Part shown: piece by piece, positions 7,616-15,864 of the stretch
How the letters are laid out: each line of letters starts with the position of its first letter
Position numbering within the stretch: the stretch's first letter is position 1
Made by a program: the position numbers and the translations under genes
The notes under the pieces: generated by a model
Databases searched by the model: none
Told to the model about the DNA's origin: nothing
The model's input: only the letters and a program-made list of their open reading frames with translations
Source: Gammaproteobacteria bacterium
GTDB taxonomy: Bacteria > Pseudomonadota > Gammaproteobacteria > Burkholderiales > Gallionellaceae
Assembly: GCA_018819205.1 (NCBI GenBank)
Contig: JAHJQE010000003.1
Coordinates: forward strand, 1 to 44,531
DNA length: 44,531 nt
Direction of reading: 5' to 3'

Positions 7616-8425
7616 ATGAGTCAGAAACGTACCGCCTTCTTCGTCTCCGACCGCACTGGCCTGACAGTGGAAAAGCTCGGGCGCAGCCTGTTATCCCAAT
7701 TCGAGGGGATAGAGTTCGCCCGTATCACCCTGCCCTTCATTGATTCGGAAGAAAAAGCACGTGAAGCGCAAAAGCGCATCAACCAGGCTGCACAGAGCGA
7801 CGGCCAGCGTCCCATCGTATTCAGCACCCTGATCGTGCCGGAGATACACGACATCATCGAAGAGTGTGATGCACTCATCCTCGACCTGTTCGAAAGCTTC
7901 ATCGTACCGCTGGAGAACGAGCTGGGCATGCCGTCCTCGCATGCCATCGGCCGTTCGCACCAGACCGGGATGTACTACAACGAACGTATGGATGCGGTGA
8001 ACTATGCACTGAACCACGATGACGGTGGCGTGACGCGAGACATCGGGCGGGCGGACATCATACTGGTTGGCGTGTCGCGTTGCGGTAAATCGCCGACTTC
8101 GCTATATCTGGCCTTGCAGTTTGGTATCTTCGCAGCAAACTACCCGCTGGTGCCGGAGGATTTCGAGAAACATGCGTTGCCGCAGGCACTCAAATCCATG
8201 ACCGGCAAATTGTATGGATTGACCATTCAGCCCGAACGTTTGAGCCAGATCCGCGCCGAGCGTATGCCCAACAGTCGTTATGCGTCGCTGGAGAATTGCC
8301 GCAAGGAGATCCAGCAGGCCGAGGATCTGATGCAGCAGGCTCGTATCCCCATTTTGGATGTGACTACCATCTCGGTGGAAGAAATCGCCACTACCCTGCT
8401 ACACCTGACCGGATTGAAACGCTAG
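7616..8425 (+). CDS. ppsR: Phosphoenolpyruvate synthase regulatory protein (kinase/pyrophosphorylase)
   Basis: 269 residues, normal for the DUF299 family. PpsR inactivates PEP synthase by ADP-dependent phosphorylation of a Thr and reactivates it by Pi-dependent dephosphorylation, controlling gluconeogenic flux. The N-terminus (KRTAFFVSDRTGLTVEKLGRS) and the P-loop-like GVSRCGKSPTS (152-162) are characteristic. The ATG at 7616 is preceded by AAGAGG five bases upstream; it starts 25 bp after the sensor gene and may be co-transcribed with it. Its TAG stop overlaps the TAG stop of the convergent methyltransferase gene in a shared CTAG. The PEP synthase gene itself is not in the window. Confidence 0.93.
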   Translation: MSQKRTAFFVSDRTGLTVEKLGRSLLSQFEGIEFARITLPFIDSEEKAREAQKRINQAAQSDGQRPIVFSTLIVPEIHDIIEECDALILDLFESFIVPLENELGMPSSHAIGRSHQTGMYYNERMDAVNYALNHDDGGVTRDIGRADIILVGVSRCGKSPTSLYLALQFGIFAANYPLVPEDFEKHALPQALKSMTGKLYGLTIQPERLSQIRAERMPNSRYASLENCRKEIQQAEDLMQQARIPILDVTTISVEEIATTLLHLTGLKR

Positions 8426-9204
8426 CGTCGCTGGCGGGCTGCCTCGAACAGACACACTGCCGTTGCTGCCGCTGCATTCAAGGATTCGACCTTGCCCGGC
8501 ATCGGGATGATGAATCGCTGCTGGGCCTTGCCCTGCAATTCGGCTGACAGTCCCGCCCCTTCGTTGCCGATGGCAAAGGCGATCTTGCCGCGTAACTCAC
8601 AATCATAGAGCTCAGTTTCGGCCTCCAGAGAAGCTGCCAGCAGGCTGCCATCGAAGTGCGAGGCGATATCAAGAAGGTTGCTTGACTCATTGATTGCAAG
8701 CACAAAATGTCCGCCCATTGCGGCGCGCAATACGCGTGGAGACCAGGCATCGGCGCAGCCTTGCGACAGGTAGACCGCGTCGCATCCGGCGGCAGCGGCG
8801 CTGCGCAAGATGGAGCCGAGATTGCCCGGATCCTGAATGTCTTCCAGCAACAACGCGAAGCCGGGGGTGAATGTGTGAGCAGGCTGCGGGATGTCGATCA
8901 GTGTCAGCAGGCCGTTCGGAGTCTTCAGCTCGGACAGCTGTTTGAACAGGGATTCATCGAGCAAGGTACAGGGGACGTTCGGACATTCGGCACGCAAACG
9001 GCTGATCTCGGTGTCGTCCAGCGCGGACGGACTGAGCAGGATATGGGAGGGAAATCGTCCGCTATCAAGCCAGGCTCGCAGCAGATGCGGCCCATCCAGC
9101 AGGGTCTGTGCTACGTCGCGACGCTCCCGAGACGAACTGGTCAGCCTGAGCAGCGATTTGTAGAAAGCGTTGTCGCGCGAGCTGATGCGCTTGCAGTCCG
9201 TCAT
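8422..9204 (-). CDS. TrmH/SpoU-family RNA 2'-O-methyltransferase
   Basis: 260 residues. An N-terminal substrate-binding region (about 1-100) is followed by the SPOUT methyltransferase domain with its three motifs: the early-domain Asn and Arg of DIQDPGNLGSILRSAAAAG, then FAIGNEGAGLS, and the knot motif IPMPGKVESLNAAAATAV. It should transfer a methyl group from S-adenosylmethionine to a ribose in rRNA or tRNA. Which nucleotide is modified cannot be told; RlmB-like 23S rRNA methylation is one option. It is the last gene of the leftward run that contains scpA and scpB; its ATG overlaps the scpB stop (TGATG). Confidence 0.88.
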   Translation of the reverse strand: MTDCKRISSRDNAFYKSLLRLTSSSRERRDVAQTLLDGPHLLRAWLDSGRFPSHILLSPSALDDTEISRLRAECPNVPCTLLDESLFKQLSELKTPNGLLTLIDIPQPAHTFTPGFALLLEDIQDPGNLGSILRSAAAAGCDAVYLSQGCADAWSPRVLRAAMGGHFVLAINESSNLLDIASHFDGSLLAASLEAETELYDCELRGKIAFAIGNEGAGLSAELQGKAQQRFIIPMPGKVESLNAAAATAVCLFEAARQRR

Positions 9205-9878
9205 CAGTCGTGCGCTTCACCGCTCTGGTCGATCAGGCTGCCCATCTCTTCCAGTGCGGGCAGTTCGCTCAGCGTGCGCAGGTTCAGGTCGTCCAACAGT
9301 TGCTGGGTGGTGGCGTACAGCGCCGGTTTTCCCGGTGTGTCGCGCGTGCCGATGGTCTCGATCCAGCTGCGGCCTTCCAGTGTCTTCAATATCTGGGAAG
9401 ACACCGCGACACCGCGGATATCTTCGATATCACCACGGGTGACCGGCTGACGATAGGCGATGATGGCCAGCGTTTCCATCACGGCACGCGAATAACGCGG
9501 GGGTTTCTGTGGATCCAGACGATCCAGAAACTCCTGCATTTCGGGACGGGCGCGGAAACGCCAGCCGCTGGAGACGCGTGTCAGTTCGATGCCGCTGTCG
9601 GTGTATTTCTCGCCCAGTTCCTGCATCAGCACTTCGACCTGACGGGTCTCCAATGCCACACCGCTCAGGCGCTTCAATTCTGCCGGGGACAAAGGCTCCT
9701 GCGTGGTGAGCAAAGCCGCTTCGAATATGCGTCTGAGCTGTGCCATATCCATATTCACAATGGCCAGCTCACCGGCGACCTCCTCGGTCAATACCGGCAG
9801 AGACGGCGATGCCACCATCTCTTCTTGTTCTGTCACCGCTTCTTCATTCTGCAGTGATGGCACGACAGGTTCGGACAT
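9204..9878 (-). CDS. scpB: Segregation and condensation protein B
   Basis: 224 residues. ScpB dimers bind the ScpA kleisin and assist the SMC complex in chromosome condensation and segregation. The two winged-helix domains are visible: the first begins about residue 44 (AQLRRIFEAALLTTQEPLS) and the second about 130 (SRAVMETLAIIAYRQPVTRGDIEDIRGV, followed by TPGKPALYATTQQ). The N-terminal 40 residues are acidic and low-complexity. The start overlaps the end of scpA by 35 bp and has a GGGGA element seven bases upstream. Its stop overlaps the start of the methyltransferase by one base. Confidence 0.93.
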   Translation of the reverse strand: MSEPVVPSLQNEEAVTEQEEMVASPSLPVLTEEVAGELAIVNMDMAQLRRIFEAALLTTQEPLSPAELKRLSGVALETRQVEVLMQELGEKYTDSGIELTRVSSGWRFRARPEMQEFLDRLDPQKPPRYSRAVMETLAIIAYRQPVTRGDIEDIRGVAVSSQILKTLEGRSWIETIGTRDTPGKPALYATTQQLLDDLNLRTLSELPALEEMGSLIDQSGEAHD

Positions 9879-10668
9879 AGATGTTCCCCAATGACTCGGT
9901 TTGTGTGATCTCGATCAGTGTCTCTTTGGCCAGTTCCAGGATGGCCATGAAGGTGACGACCAGCGTCGGGATGCCCTCCTCCAGCTCGAACAGATCCTCG
10001 AACGGGACGAAATCGACATCGCGCAGGCGGCGCAGCACCTTGGTCATCTGTTCGCGTACGGAAAGTTCTTCGCGCCTGACCTTGTGGCTGGCATTGACCT
10101 TGGCACGGGTGAGCAAGGCCAGCCAGGCGGTGCGCAGGTCTTCCACGGTCACATTGGGAAGACGCTCGACCACGGTACGTTCGATCAGCACTTGCACCAA
10201 TTCGAAGTCGCGCCCGGCCTGCGGCAGTTCGTTCAGCTTCTGCGCGGCCAGCTTCATCTGTTCGTATTCAAGCAATCGGCGCATCAGCTCTGCGCGCGGG
10301 TCTTCGTCGCTCACCTCATCGCCCTGCTTGGGCGGACGCGGCAACAGCATGCGCGATTTGATCTCGATCAGTACCGCCGCCATCAGCAGATATTCGGCGG
10401 CCAGTTCCATGCGGTGCTGTTGCATGGCTTCGATGTAGCCGATGTACTGCAGGGTGAGTTGCGCCATCGGAATGTCAAGCGGATCCAGATTGTGGCGGCG
10501 GATCAGGTACAGCAACAGGTCGAGCGGTCCCTGAAATGATTCCAGAGCGACTTCCAGTGCATCCGGCGGGATGAACAGATCGTGCGGCATCTCGGTCATG
10601 GGCTGCCCGTGGACGAACGCCACGGGTTGCGTCATGGGGAGATCGCTCTGCGAAAGCAGTTCGCTCAC
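9844..10668 (-). CDS. scpA: Segregation and condensation protein A
   Basis: 274 residues, using a GTG start at 10668. This GTG overlaps the TGA stop of trpS (GTGA) and has GGAG six bases upstream inside the trpS end. A longer frame to 10740 lies wholly within trpS and is not supported; an internal ATG 11 codons later is an alternative. ScpA is the kleisin subunit that bridges SMC heads. The family hallmark FQGPLDLLLYLIRRHNLDPL is at about 44-63, followed by the long helical middle (AAEYLLMAAVLIEIKSRMLLP) and the C-terminal winged helix (VVTFMAILELAKETLIEITQ). It is co-transcribed with trpS and scpB. Confidence 0.93.
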   Translation of the reverse strand: MSELLSQSDLPMTQPVAFVHGQPMTEMPHDLFIPPDALEVALESFQGPLDLLLYLIRRHNLDPLDIPMAQLTLQYIGYIEAMQQHRMELAAEYLLMAAVLIEIKSRMLLPRPPKQGDEVSDEDPRAELMRRLLEYEQMKLAAQKLNELPQAGRDFELVQVLIERTVVERLPNVTVEDLRTAWLALLTRAKVNASHKVRREELSVREQMTKVLRRLRDVDFVPFEDLFELEEGIPTLVVTFMAILELAKETLIEITQTESLGNIYVRTCRAITAE

Positions 10669-11867
10669 TTGTACTCCAGTCCCATCGCTTCGCGCACATC
10701 GCGCATGGTATCGATCGCCAGTTTGCGTGCCTTCTCGCAACCGTCCGCGATGATGTTGCGTACCAGCGTCGGGTCGTCCAGATAACGCTGCGCGCGTTCA
10801 CGCATCGGTCGCTGCTCGCTCAGCACGCCGTCGATGACAGGCTGCTTGCACTCGATACAGCCGATGCCGGCACTGCGGCAACCCTGTTGTACCCACTGCT
10901 TCACGTTTTCGCCCGAATACACCTCGTGCAACTGCCATACCGGGCATTTGTCCGGATCACCGGGATCTGTGCGGCGGATACGCGCCGGGTCGGTCGGCAT
11001 GGTCTTGATCTTCTTCGCCACCTCGGCCTCGTCTTCACGCAGGCTGATGGTGTTGTTGTAGGACTTGGACATCTTCTGCCCGTCCAGTCCCGGCATCTTC
11101 GAAGCAGCAGTCAGCATTGCCTGTGGTTCGGACAGGATCATTTTGCCACCGCCCTCAAGGTAGCCAAACAGACGCTCGCGGTCGCCGTGCGACAGGTTCT
11201 GCTGTTCATCCAGCAATGCTTTGGCCGATTCCAGCGCATCGTCGTCGCCCTGCTCCTGATAACGGGTGCGCAGTTCGGCGTACAGCTTGCCCTTCTTTCC
11301 GCCCAGTTTCTTCACTGCGGCCTCTGCCTTTTCCTCGAAACCCGCCTCGCGCCCGTAGATATGGTTGAAGCGGCGCGCGATCTCGCGCGTGAACTCGATA
11401 TGCGGCACCTGGTCCTCGCCCACCGGCACCTGGGTGGCGCGGTAGATCAGGATGTCTGCGCTCTGCAGCAAGGGGTAGCCGAGGAAGCCATAGGTGGACA
11501 GATCCTTGCCGGACAATTTCTCCTGCTGATCCTTATAGGTCGGCATACGCTCCAACCAGCCCAACGGCGTGATCATCGACAGCAACAGGTGCAGCTCGGC
11601 GTGTTCCGGCACGCGCGACTGGATGAACATCGTGGCATGCGCCGGATCGACACCTGCCGCCAGCCAGTCAATCACCATGTCCCACACGCTCTGTTCGATG
11701 ATCTGCGGATTGTCGTAATGCGTGGTCAGCGCGTGCCAGTCAGCCACGAAGAACAGACATTCGAACTCGTGCTGCATCTGCACCCAGTTCTTCAGCACAC
11801 CGTGGTAGTGGCCCAGATGTAAATTGCCAGTGGGACGCATCCCGGATAACACGCGATCAGCAAACAT
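10665..11867 (-). CDS. trpS: Tryptophanyl-tRNA synthetase
   Basis: 400 residues. Class Ic synthetase charging tRNA-Trp. The HIGH-type motif is GNLHLGHY (14-21), and the KMSKS loop is GQKMSKSYNN. Other hallmarks are the FVADWHALTTHYDN and PVGEDQVPHIEFTREIARRFN segments. It is longer than the roughly 330-residue E. coli enzyme because of an insertion after the tryptophan-binding region (about 190-245, Lys- and Gln-rich), as in other betaproteobacterial forms. It begins 16 bp after the M50 protease gene, with no good ribosome-binding site, so translation may depend on the upstream gene. Confidence 0.96.
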   Translation of the reverse strand: MFADRVLSGMRPTGNLHLGHYHGVLKNWVQMQHEFECLFFVADWHALTTHYDNPQIIEQSVWDMVIDWLAAGVDPAHATMFIQSRVPEHAELHLLLSMITPLGWLERMPTYKDQQEKLSGKDLSTYGFLGYPLLQSADILIYRATQVPVGEDQVPHIEFTREIARRFNHIYGREAGFEEKAEAAVKKLGGKKGKLYAELRTRYQEQGDDDALESAKALLDEQQNLSHGDRERLFGYLEGGGKMILSEPQAMLTAASKMPGLDGQKMSKSYNNTISLREDEAEVAKKIKTMPTDPARIRRTDPGDPDKCPVWQLHEVYSGENVKQWVQQGCRSAGIGCIECKQPVIDGVLSEQRPMRERAQRYLDDPTLVRNIIADGCEKARKLAIDTMRDVREAMGLEYK

Positions 11868-11883
11868 TATTTTGACTTCACAT

Positions 11884-12519
11884 TCACAAGAAAAAGTTGA
11901 TCAGATTGATCACCGCCATGACAGGCGGCGTCAATATCCAGCCCAGTACCGGCGTGATCGCCAGCCCGATGAGTATGAACAGACCATAAGGCTCGATACG
12001 AGAAAGCTGCCAAGCCTGACGATGCGGCAACAGGCTCACCGCCACGCGCCCGCCGTCCAATGGCGGCAACGGTAACATGTTCAACACCATCAGGATGACG
12101 TTGATTTTAACCCCGATCTGGGCCATTTCCATCAATGGCTCGGAAAAGTAGCCATGCGGGAAGCTCCAGGCCAGTTTAGCCATCAAAGCCCAGAAGACGG
12201 CCATGGCCAGATTGCTGGCCGGCCCGGCGATGGCGACCCACAACATGTCCTGTTTGGGGCGACGCAAGGCAGCGAAATTGACGGGTACCGGCTTGGCCCA
12301 GCCGAACAGGATGCCGCCCAGAACGAGGGTCAACAGCGGCAACAGGATGGTGCCGACCGGGTCGATATGGCGCATGGGATTGAGCGAGATGCGCCCCTGC
12401 TGATAGGCCGTCATATCGCCGAAATGGCGTGCCACATAACCGTGCGCAGCTTCATGCAATGTGATCGCGAACAGGATAGGGATCGCCGCGACGACGATGA
12501 GCTGGATCAGATGTTCCAT
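11884..12519 (-). CDS. Site-2 protease family (M50) membrane metalloprotease
   Basis: 211 residues, mostly membrane-embedded. The zinc site is HEAAH (22-26) in the first helix, and the third ligand is Asp155 in the conserved NMLPLPPLDGGR. Proteins of this short, PDZ-free type are predicted intramembrane proteases, but their substrates are not known. The ATG follows directly on the TAG stop of the YciO-like gene (TAGATG), so it is translationally linked. The placement beside trpS and scpAB is a recurring arrangement in betaproteobacteria. Confidence 0.88.
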   Translation of the reverse strand: MEHLIQLIVVAAIPILFAITLHEAAHGYVARHFGDMTAYQQGRISLNPMRHIDPVGTILLPLLTLVLGGILFGWAKPVPVNFAALRRPKQDMLWVAIAGPASNLAMAVFWALMAKLAWSFPHGYFSEPLMEMAQIGVKINVILMVLNMLPLPPLDGGRVAVSLLPHRQAWQLSRIEPYGLFILIGLAITPVLGWILTPPVMAVINLINFFL

Positions 12520-13149
12520 CTATGCTTCGATCCCGAACGGTGCCGCATCACCACGTCCGGCACGCATCAGTTGCGGTACGGAACCGGTAAGGTCGATGAC
12601 CGTGGTCGGGTCGATACCGACCGTTCCGCCCTCAATGACCAGATCCACACGATTCTCCAGATGATCGCGAATCTCGTCGATATCGGTGAGCGGGAAATGC
12701 GCATCCGGCAGGATCAGGGTTGAGCTCAGCAAAGGTTCGCCCAGTTCTTCCAGCAGTGCCAGCGCTACCGGATGGTCGGGGATGCGTACCCCTACCGTAC
12801 TGCGCTTGGGATGCTGCAAACGGCGCGGCACTTCCTTGGTGGCTTGCAGGATGAAGGTGTAGGCACCGGGCGTGTTGTTCTTGAGCAGGCGGAACTGCAC
12901 GTTATCCACCCGCGCATAGTTTGACAACTCGGACAGATCGCGACAGACCAAGGTCATATGATGCTGCTCATCCAACTCCCTTATCTGGCGGATGCGGGTC
13001 ACTGCTTCCTTGTCGCCAAGATGGCAGCCCAAGGCATAGCCGGAATCGGTCGGATAGACGATGACTGCACCGTCGCGCAACATCTCTGCCGCCTGACGGA
13101 TCAGGCGTGCATTGGGATTGTCGGGGTGGATGTTGAAGAATTGTGCCAT
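12520..13149 (-). CDS. YciO/Sua5/YrdC-like protein
   Basis: 209 residues with the YrdC fold. Visible signatures are AVIVYPTDSGYALGCHLGDK near residue 30, MTLVCRDLSELSNYA, the GAYTFILQAT strand and the STVGVRIPDH motif. TsaC/Sua5 members make threonylcarbamoyl-AMP for tRNA t6A; the YciO branch has the same fold and is not proven to replace TsaC. Sequence features such as HHMTLVCRDLSELS favour the YciO branch. The start overlaps the PHP gene stop by one base (TGATG). Confidence 0.85.
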   Translation of the reverse strand: MAQFFNIHPDNPNARLIRQAAEMLRDGAVIVYPTDSGYALGCHLGDKEAVTRIRQIRELDEQHHMTLVCRDLSELSNYARVDNVQFRLLKNNTPGAYTFILQATKEVPRRLQHPKRSTVGVRIPDHPVALALLEELGEPLLSSTLILPDAHFPLTDIDEIRDHLENRVDLVIEGGTVGIDPTTVIDLTGSVPQLMRAGRGDAAPFGIEA

Positions 13150-14021
13150 CAGGCTGCTTTCAGTTGTGATGCGTCATCCCAGTGCTCCCACACCGGACGA
13201 CAGATTTCAGGCAGATCGGGCAAACGCCCCAGATCACGGTAGCTTTCCTCCGGGCCGTGGAAGTCGGAACCACATGAAGAAAGCAAATGGAATTCATCGG
13301 CATAGCGCGAGAATTCAGCATACTGCGGCGGCGTGTGGCTGCCGGTCACCACTTCCAGCCCACCACCGCCCAACTCGACGAACTCTTCCAGCAGCTCGTG
13401 CATGGTCTGCTTGCCCATGCTGTGGCGTCCCACCATGTAGCGTCCCGGGTGGGCCAATACTGCGATACCGCCACTGCCACGTATCCAGGAGATGGCATCC
13501 GCCAGAGCAGCCCACTGATGCGGGACATAACCGGGTTTGCCAGTGGCAAGGTAACGATTGAATACGCTCTTCACATCCTTGCAGCGACCGGACTCGACCA
13601 GGAAACGGGCAAAATGGGTACGACCGATCATATTGGGATTGTTGGTGAATTTGTAGGCGCCTTCCAGCACGCCGCCGATACCGACCTTGGCCAGCTCATC
13701 TGACATCTTCTGCGCGCGCAGACCGCGTCCGCTGCGCACCTCCTTCAGTCCGGCCACCAAGGGTGGATAAGTCGGATCGATATTCAGGCCGACCAAGTGC
13801 AGCGTATGTTTACGCCAGGAGACGGAGATCTCGACCCCGTTGATGAACGTCATACCGCACTTGGCTGCAGCAGCCCTCGCCCTGTCCAGACCGACGATCT
13901 CATCGTGATCGGTCAGCGCCAGCATGGTCACCCCGCGCTCGGCCGCACGCGCCACCAGTTCCTCTGGAGTCAGCGTGCCGTCGGAACAGCTGGAATGGCA
14001 ATGAAGGTCGATATCAAGCAT
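13149..14021 (-). CDS. PHP-domain phosphoesterase (RnnAM/YciV-like)
   Basis: 290 residues. The PHP metal-site motifs are all present: DLHCHS at the N-terminus, TDHDEIVG, GVEIS, the internal His of IGRTHFARFLV, HPGRY and the C-terminal GSDFHG. The best characterised relatives hydrolyse 3',5'-nucleoside bisphosphates and trim RNA 5' ends. The yciV-yciO adjacency is conserved across proteobacteria, which supports the assignment. The start overlaps the end of rnfH by eight bases. The exact substrate is not visible. Confidence 0.87.
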   Translation of the reverse strand: MLDIDLHCHSSCSDGTLTPEELVARAAERGVTMLALTDHDEIVGLDRARAAAAKCGMTFINGVEISVSWRKHTLHLVGLNIDPTYPPLVAGLKEVRSGRGLRAQKMSDELAKVGIGGVLEGAYKFTNNPNMIGRTHFARFLVESGRCKDVKSVFNRYLATGKPGYVPHQWAALADAISWIRGSGGIAVLAHPGRYMVGRHSMGKQTMHELLEEFVELGGGGLEVVTGSHTPPQYAEFSRYADEFHLLSSCGSDFHGPEESYRDLGRLPDLPEICRPVWEHWDDASQLKAA

Positions 14022-14328
14022 CGCCGCCGCCTTTCTTCATAACCTTGCCCTCTTCGGCGCGTTTGCGTCGCACCTCTTTCGGGTCGGCGATCAACGGACG
14101 GTAGATCTCGATGCGATCGCGATCGCGCATCACCACATCGGCTTTGCTCAGCTTGCCGAAGATGCCGTATTTGGCTTTATCGGGATCGATCTCAGGGTGT
14201 TTGTCGAGAATGCCGGACAAGCGCACGGCGTCACCCAGCGTTGTACCGGCCGGTACATTGAATTTGAGCAGCGTCTGCTCTTGCGGCAAGGCGTAGACCA
14301 GCTCGATATGGATATTTTCGGTGTTCAT
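14014..14328 (-). CDS. rnfH: RnfH family ubiquitin-like protein
   Basis: 104 residues. A beta-grasp domain starts at about residue 6 (IHIELVYALPQEQTLLKFNVPAG) and ends with the family's RDRDRIEIYRPLIADPKEVRRKRAEE. The role is unknown; in many genomes it sits next to ratA, as here (ATGA overlap with the ratA stop). The tail is Lys- and Gly-rich. Confidence 0.9.
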   Translation of the reverse strand: MNTENIHIELVYALPQEQTLLKFNVPAGTTLGDAVRLSGILDKHPEIDPDKAKYGIFGKLSKADVVMRDRDRIEIYRPLIADPKEVRRKRAEEGKVMKKGGGDA

Positions 14329-14762
14329 GCTGTGGCGTAGATCTTCTCTGCACGGTGGATGAAAGCATCCACGAAACTGTTGGCGATGTAATGGAACACC
14401 GGCCCCACCATCCTTTCCAGCAGCTTGCTGGAAAACTCGTAATGCAGACGGAATTCTATTTTACAGGCTTCCTCGTTCAGCGGGATGAAACGCCAGCTGC
14501 CGTCCAATTGCTGGAAAGGGCCTTTCTTGAGCTTCATCTGGATCAGGAACGGCGCTTCGCGCAGATTCTCGGTGGAAAAGTGCTGTTTGATGTGGTGGTA
14601 ATCGATATGCACCGTGGCATGCATGGTCGCGCCCTGCATGTCATCCACCGTCGCGCCACCGCACCATGGCAGGAACAGCGGATATTCTTCGACACGGTCC
14701 ACCAGATTGAACATCTGCTCTGCCGTATGTGCCACCAGCACCGTCTTTTCCACCAACGCCAT
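14325..14762 (-). CDS. ratA: RatA/Coq10-like START-domain protein
   Basis: 145 residues. A single START/polyketide-cyclase domain with the pattern [29 protein letters not shown] and the C-terminal helix ([22 protein letters not shown]). The Coq10 group binds ubiquinone and supports respiration; E. coli RatA has also been reported to bind 50S ribosomal subunits. It is the first gene of the nine-gene leftward run and is divergent from smpB, a pairing conserved in beta- and gammaproteobacteria. Confidence 0.9.
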   Translation of the reverse strand: MALVEKTVLVAHTAEQMFNLVDRVEEYPLFLPWCGGATVDDMQGATMHATVHIDYHHIKQHFSTENLREAPFLIQMKLKKGPFQQLDGSWRFIPLNEEACKIEFRLHYEFSSKLLERMVGPVFHYIANSFVDAFIHRAEKIYATA

Positions 14763-14788
14763 GCTTCATCAAGCCCGTCATCAAAGGC

Positions 14789-14797
14789 TGGTAGAAT
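14789..14797 (+). promoter_or_regulatory. Candidate extended -10 promoter of smpB
   Basis: TGG-TAGAAT gives an extended -10 (TGn) about 30 bases before the smpB ATG, in the 64-bp gap between ratA and smpB. No good -35 is present, as is common for extended -10 promoters. Confidence 0.4.
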
Positions 14798-14826
14798 ATC
14801 GCAACCACAGGCAAAACTCACCCGCC

Positions 14827-15276
14827 ATGAGCATCATTCAGAATAAAAAAGCATTTCACGACTATTTCATCGAAGACAAGTTCGAGGCCGGACTCATGCT
14901 GGAAGGCTGGGAGGTCAAGGCCATCCGCGCCGGACGCGTGCAACTCAAGGAAGCTTATGTACTGACCAAGGACGGCGCACTCTGGCTGTTCGGTTCGCAC
15001 ATCAGCCCCCTGCTGAACGCCTCCACCCACATCCATCCCGACCCCGTGCGTACACGCAAGCTGCTGTTGCACAAGCACGAGATCGACAAGCTCATCGGCA
15101 AGGTACAACGTGCCGGCTTCACCATCATGCCGCTGGACATGCACTACAAGGGCGGCCGCGTGAAGCTGGAAATCGGCCTGGCCAAGGGCAAGAAAGAGCA
15201 TGACAAGCGCGCAACGGAACGTGAGAAGGACGCGAAGCGCGAAGCGGCAAACGCCATGAAGAAAGAGCGCCGCTAA
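14827..15276 (+). CDS. smpB: SsrA-binding protein (trans-translation)
   Basis: 149 residues, the usual length. SmpB carries tmRNA to stalled ribosomes. Family motifs are [20 protein letters not shown] and [20 protein letters not shown] at the N-terminus, [20 protein letters not shown] in the centre, and the basic C-terminal tail ([20 protein letters not shown]) that enters the decoding centre. The start at 14827 begins the conserved MSIIQNKKA. There is no clear ribosome-binding site. No tmRNA gene is seen in the window. Confidence 0.97.
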   Translation: MSIIQNKKAFHDYFIEDKFEAGLMLEGWEVKAIRAGRVQLKEAYVLTKDGALWLFGSHISPLLNASTHIHPDPVRTRKLLLHKHEIDKLIGKVQRAGFTIMPLDMHYKGGRVKLEIGLAKGKKEHDKRATEREKDAKREAANAMKKERR

Positions 15277-15277
15277 A

Positions 15278-15862
15278 TTGATTCTCAAGGCTTTTTTGAT
15301 ATTTCTTTTGGGTGTCGCCCTCCCCGCTTGGGCGGGACAGAAAGGAAATGCAATGAACGATGCTTCGCAAACTGCATATCTGGCCGGTGGCTGCTTCTGG
15401 GGTATGGAAGAGCTGGTGCGACAGATCCCCGGGGTGCTGGAGACCGAGGTGGGTTATACCGGCGGTGACGTGCCAAATGCCACTTATGACCTGGTGAAGA
15501 TGGGGCGCAGCGGCCATGCCGAGTCTCTGAAGATCGTGTTCGATCCGGCCAAGCTCACCTACCGCCATCTGCTGTTCGAGTTCTTCCGCATGCACAATCC
15601 CACCACGCGCAACCAGCAAGGCAACGACCGCGGCACGCAATACCGCTCTGCCATCTTCCATGTGAGCGCAGAGCAAAAAGCGACGGCTGAAGAAGTGATC
15701 CGCACCGTGGATGCCTCAGGAGAATGGGGTGCCAGAGTGGTGACCGAGGTCACACCGTTCAAGGATTTCTGGCCTGCCGAGGAATATCACCAGAAATATC
15801 TGGTCAAACATCCGCACGGCTACACCTGCCACGTCAACCGTGGATATCGTCTAGGGGAATAA
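15278..15862 (+). CDS. msrA: Peptide-methionine (S)-S-oxide reductase, possibly exported
   Basis: MsrA reduces methionine-S-sulfoxide in proteins. The catalytic Cys is in GGCFWG (Cys39 in this numbering); EVGYTGG, HAESLKIVFDP, QGNDRGTQYRSAIF and FWPAEEYHQKYL are all present. Two starts compete. A TTG at 15278, two bases after the smpB stop, gives 194 residues with a plausible signal peptide (ILKAFLIFLLGVALPAWA before GQ). An ATG at 15353 has AGGA six bases upstream and gives a 169-residue cytoplasmic enzyme. The longer form is listed because its hydrophobic leader looks genuine, but the shorter start has the better ribosome site; both may be used. The function is secure, the start is not. Confidence 0.9.
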   Translation: MILKAFLIFLLGVALPAWAGQKGNAMNDASQTAYLAGGCFWGMEELVRQIPGVLETEVGYTGGDVPNATYDLVKMGRSGHAESLKIVFDPAKLTYRHLLFEFFRMHNPTTRNQQGNDRGTQYRSAIFHVSAEQKATAEEVIRTVDASGEWGARVVTEVTPFKDFWPAEEYHQKYLVKHPHGYTCHVNRGYRLGE

Positions 15863-15864
15863 GG

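Noticed and set aside
15321-15341. A terminator between smpB and msrA (CCCGC-TTG-G-GCGGG hairpin)
   Set aside because: No T-run follows, and the bases encode a plausible signal peptide in the msrA frame.
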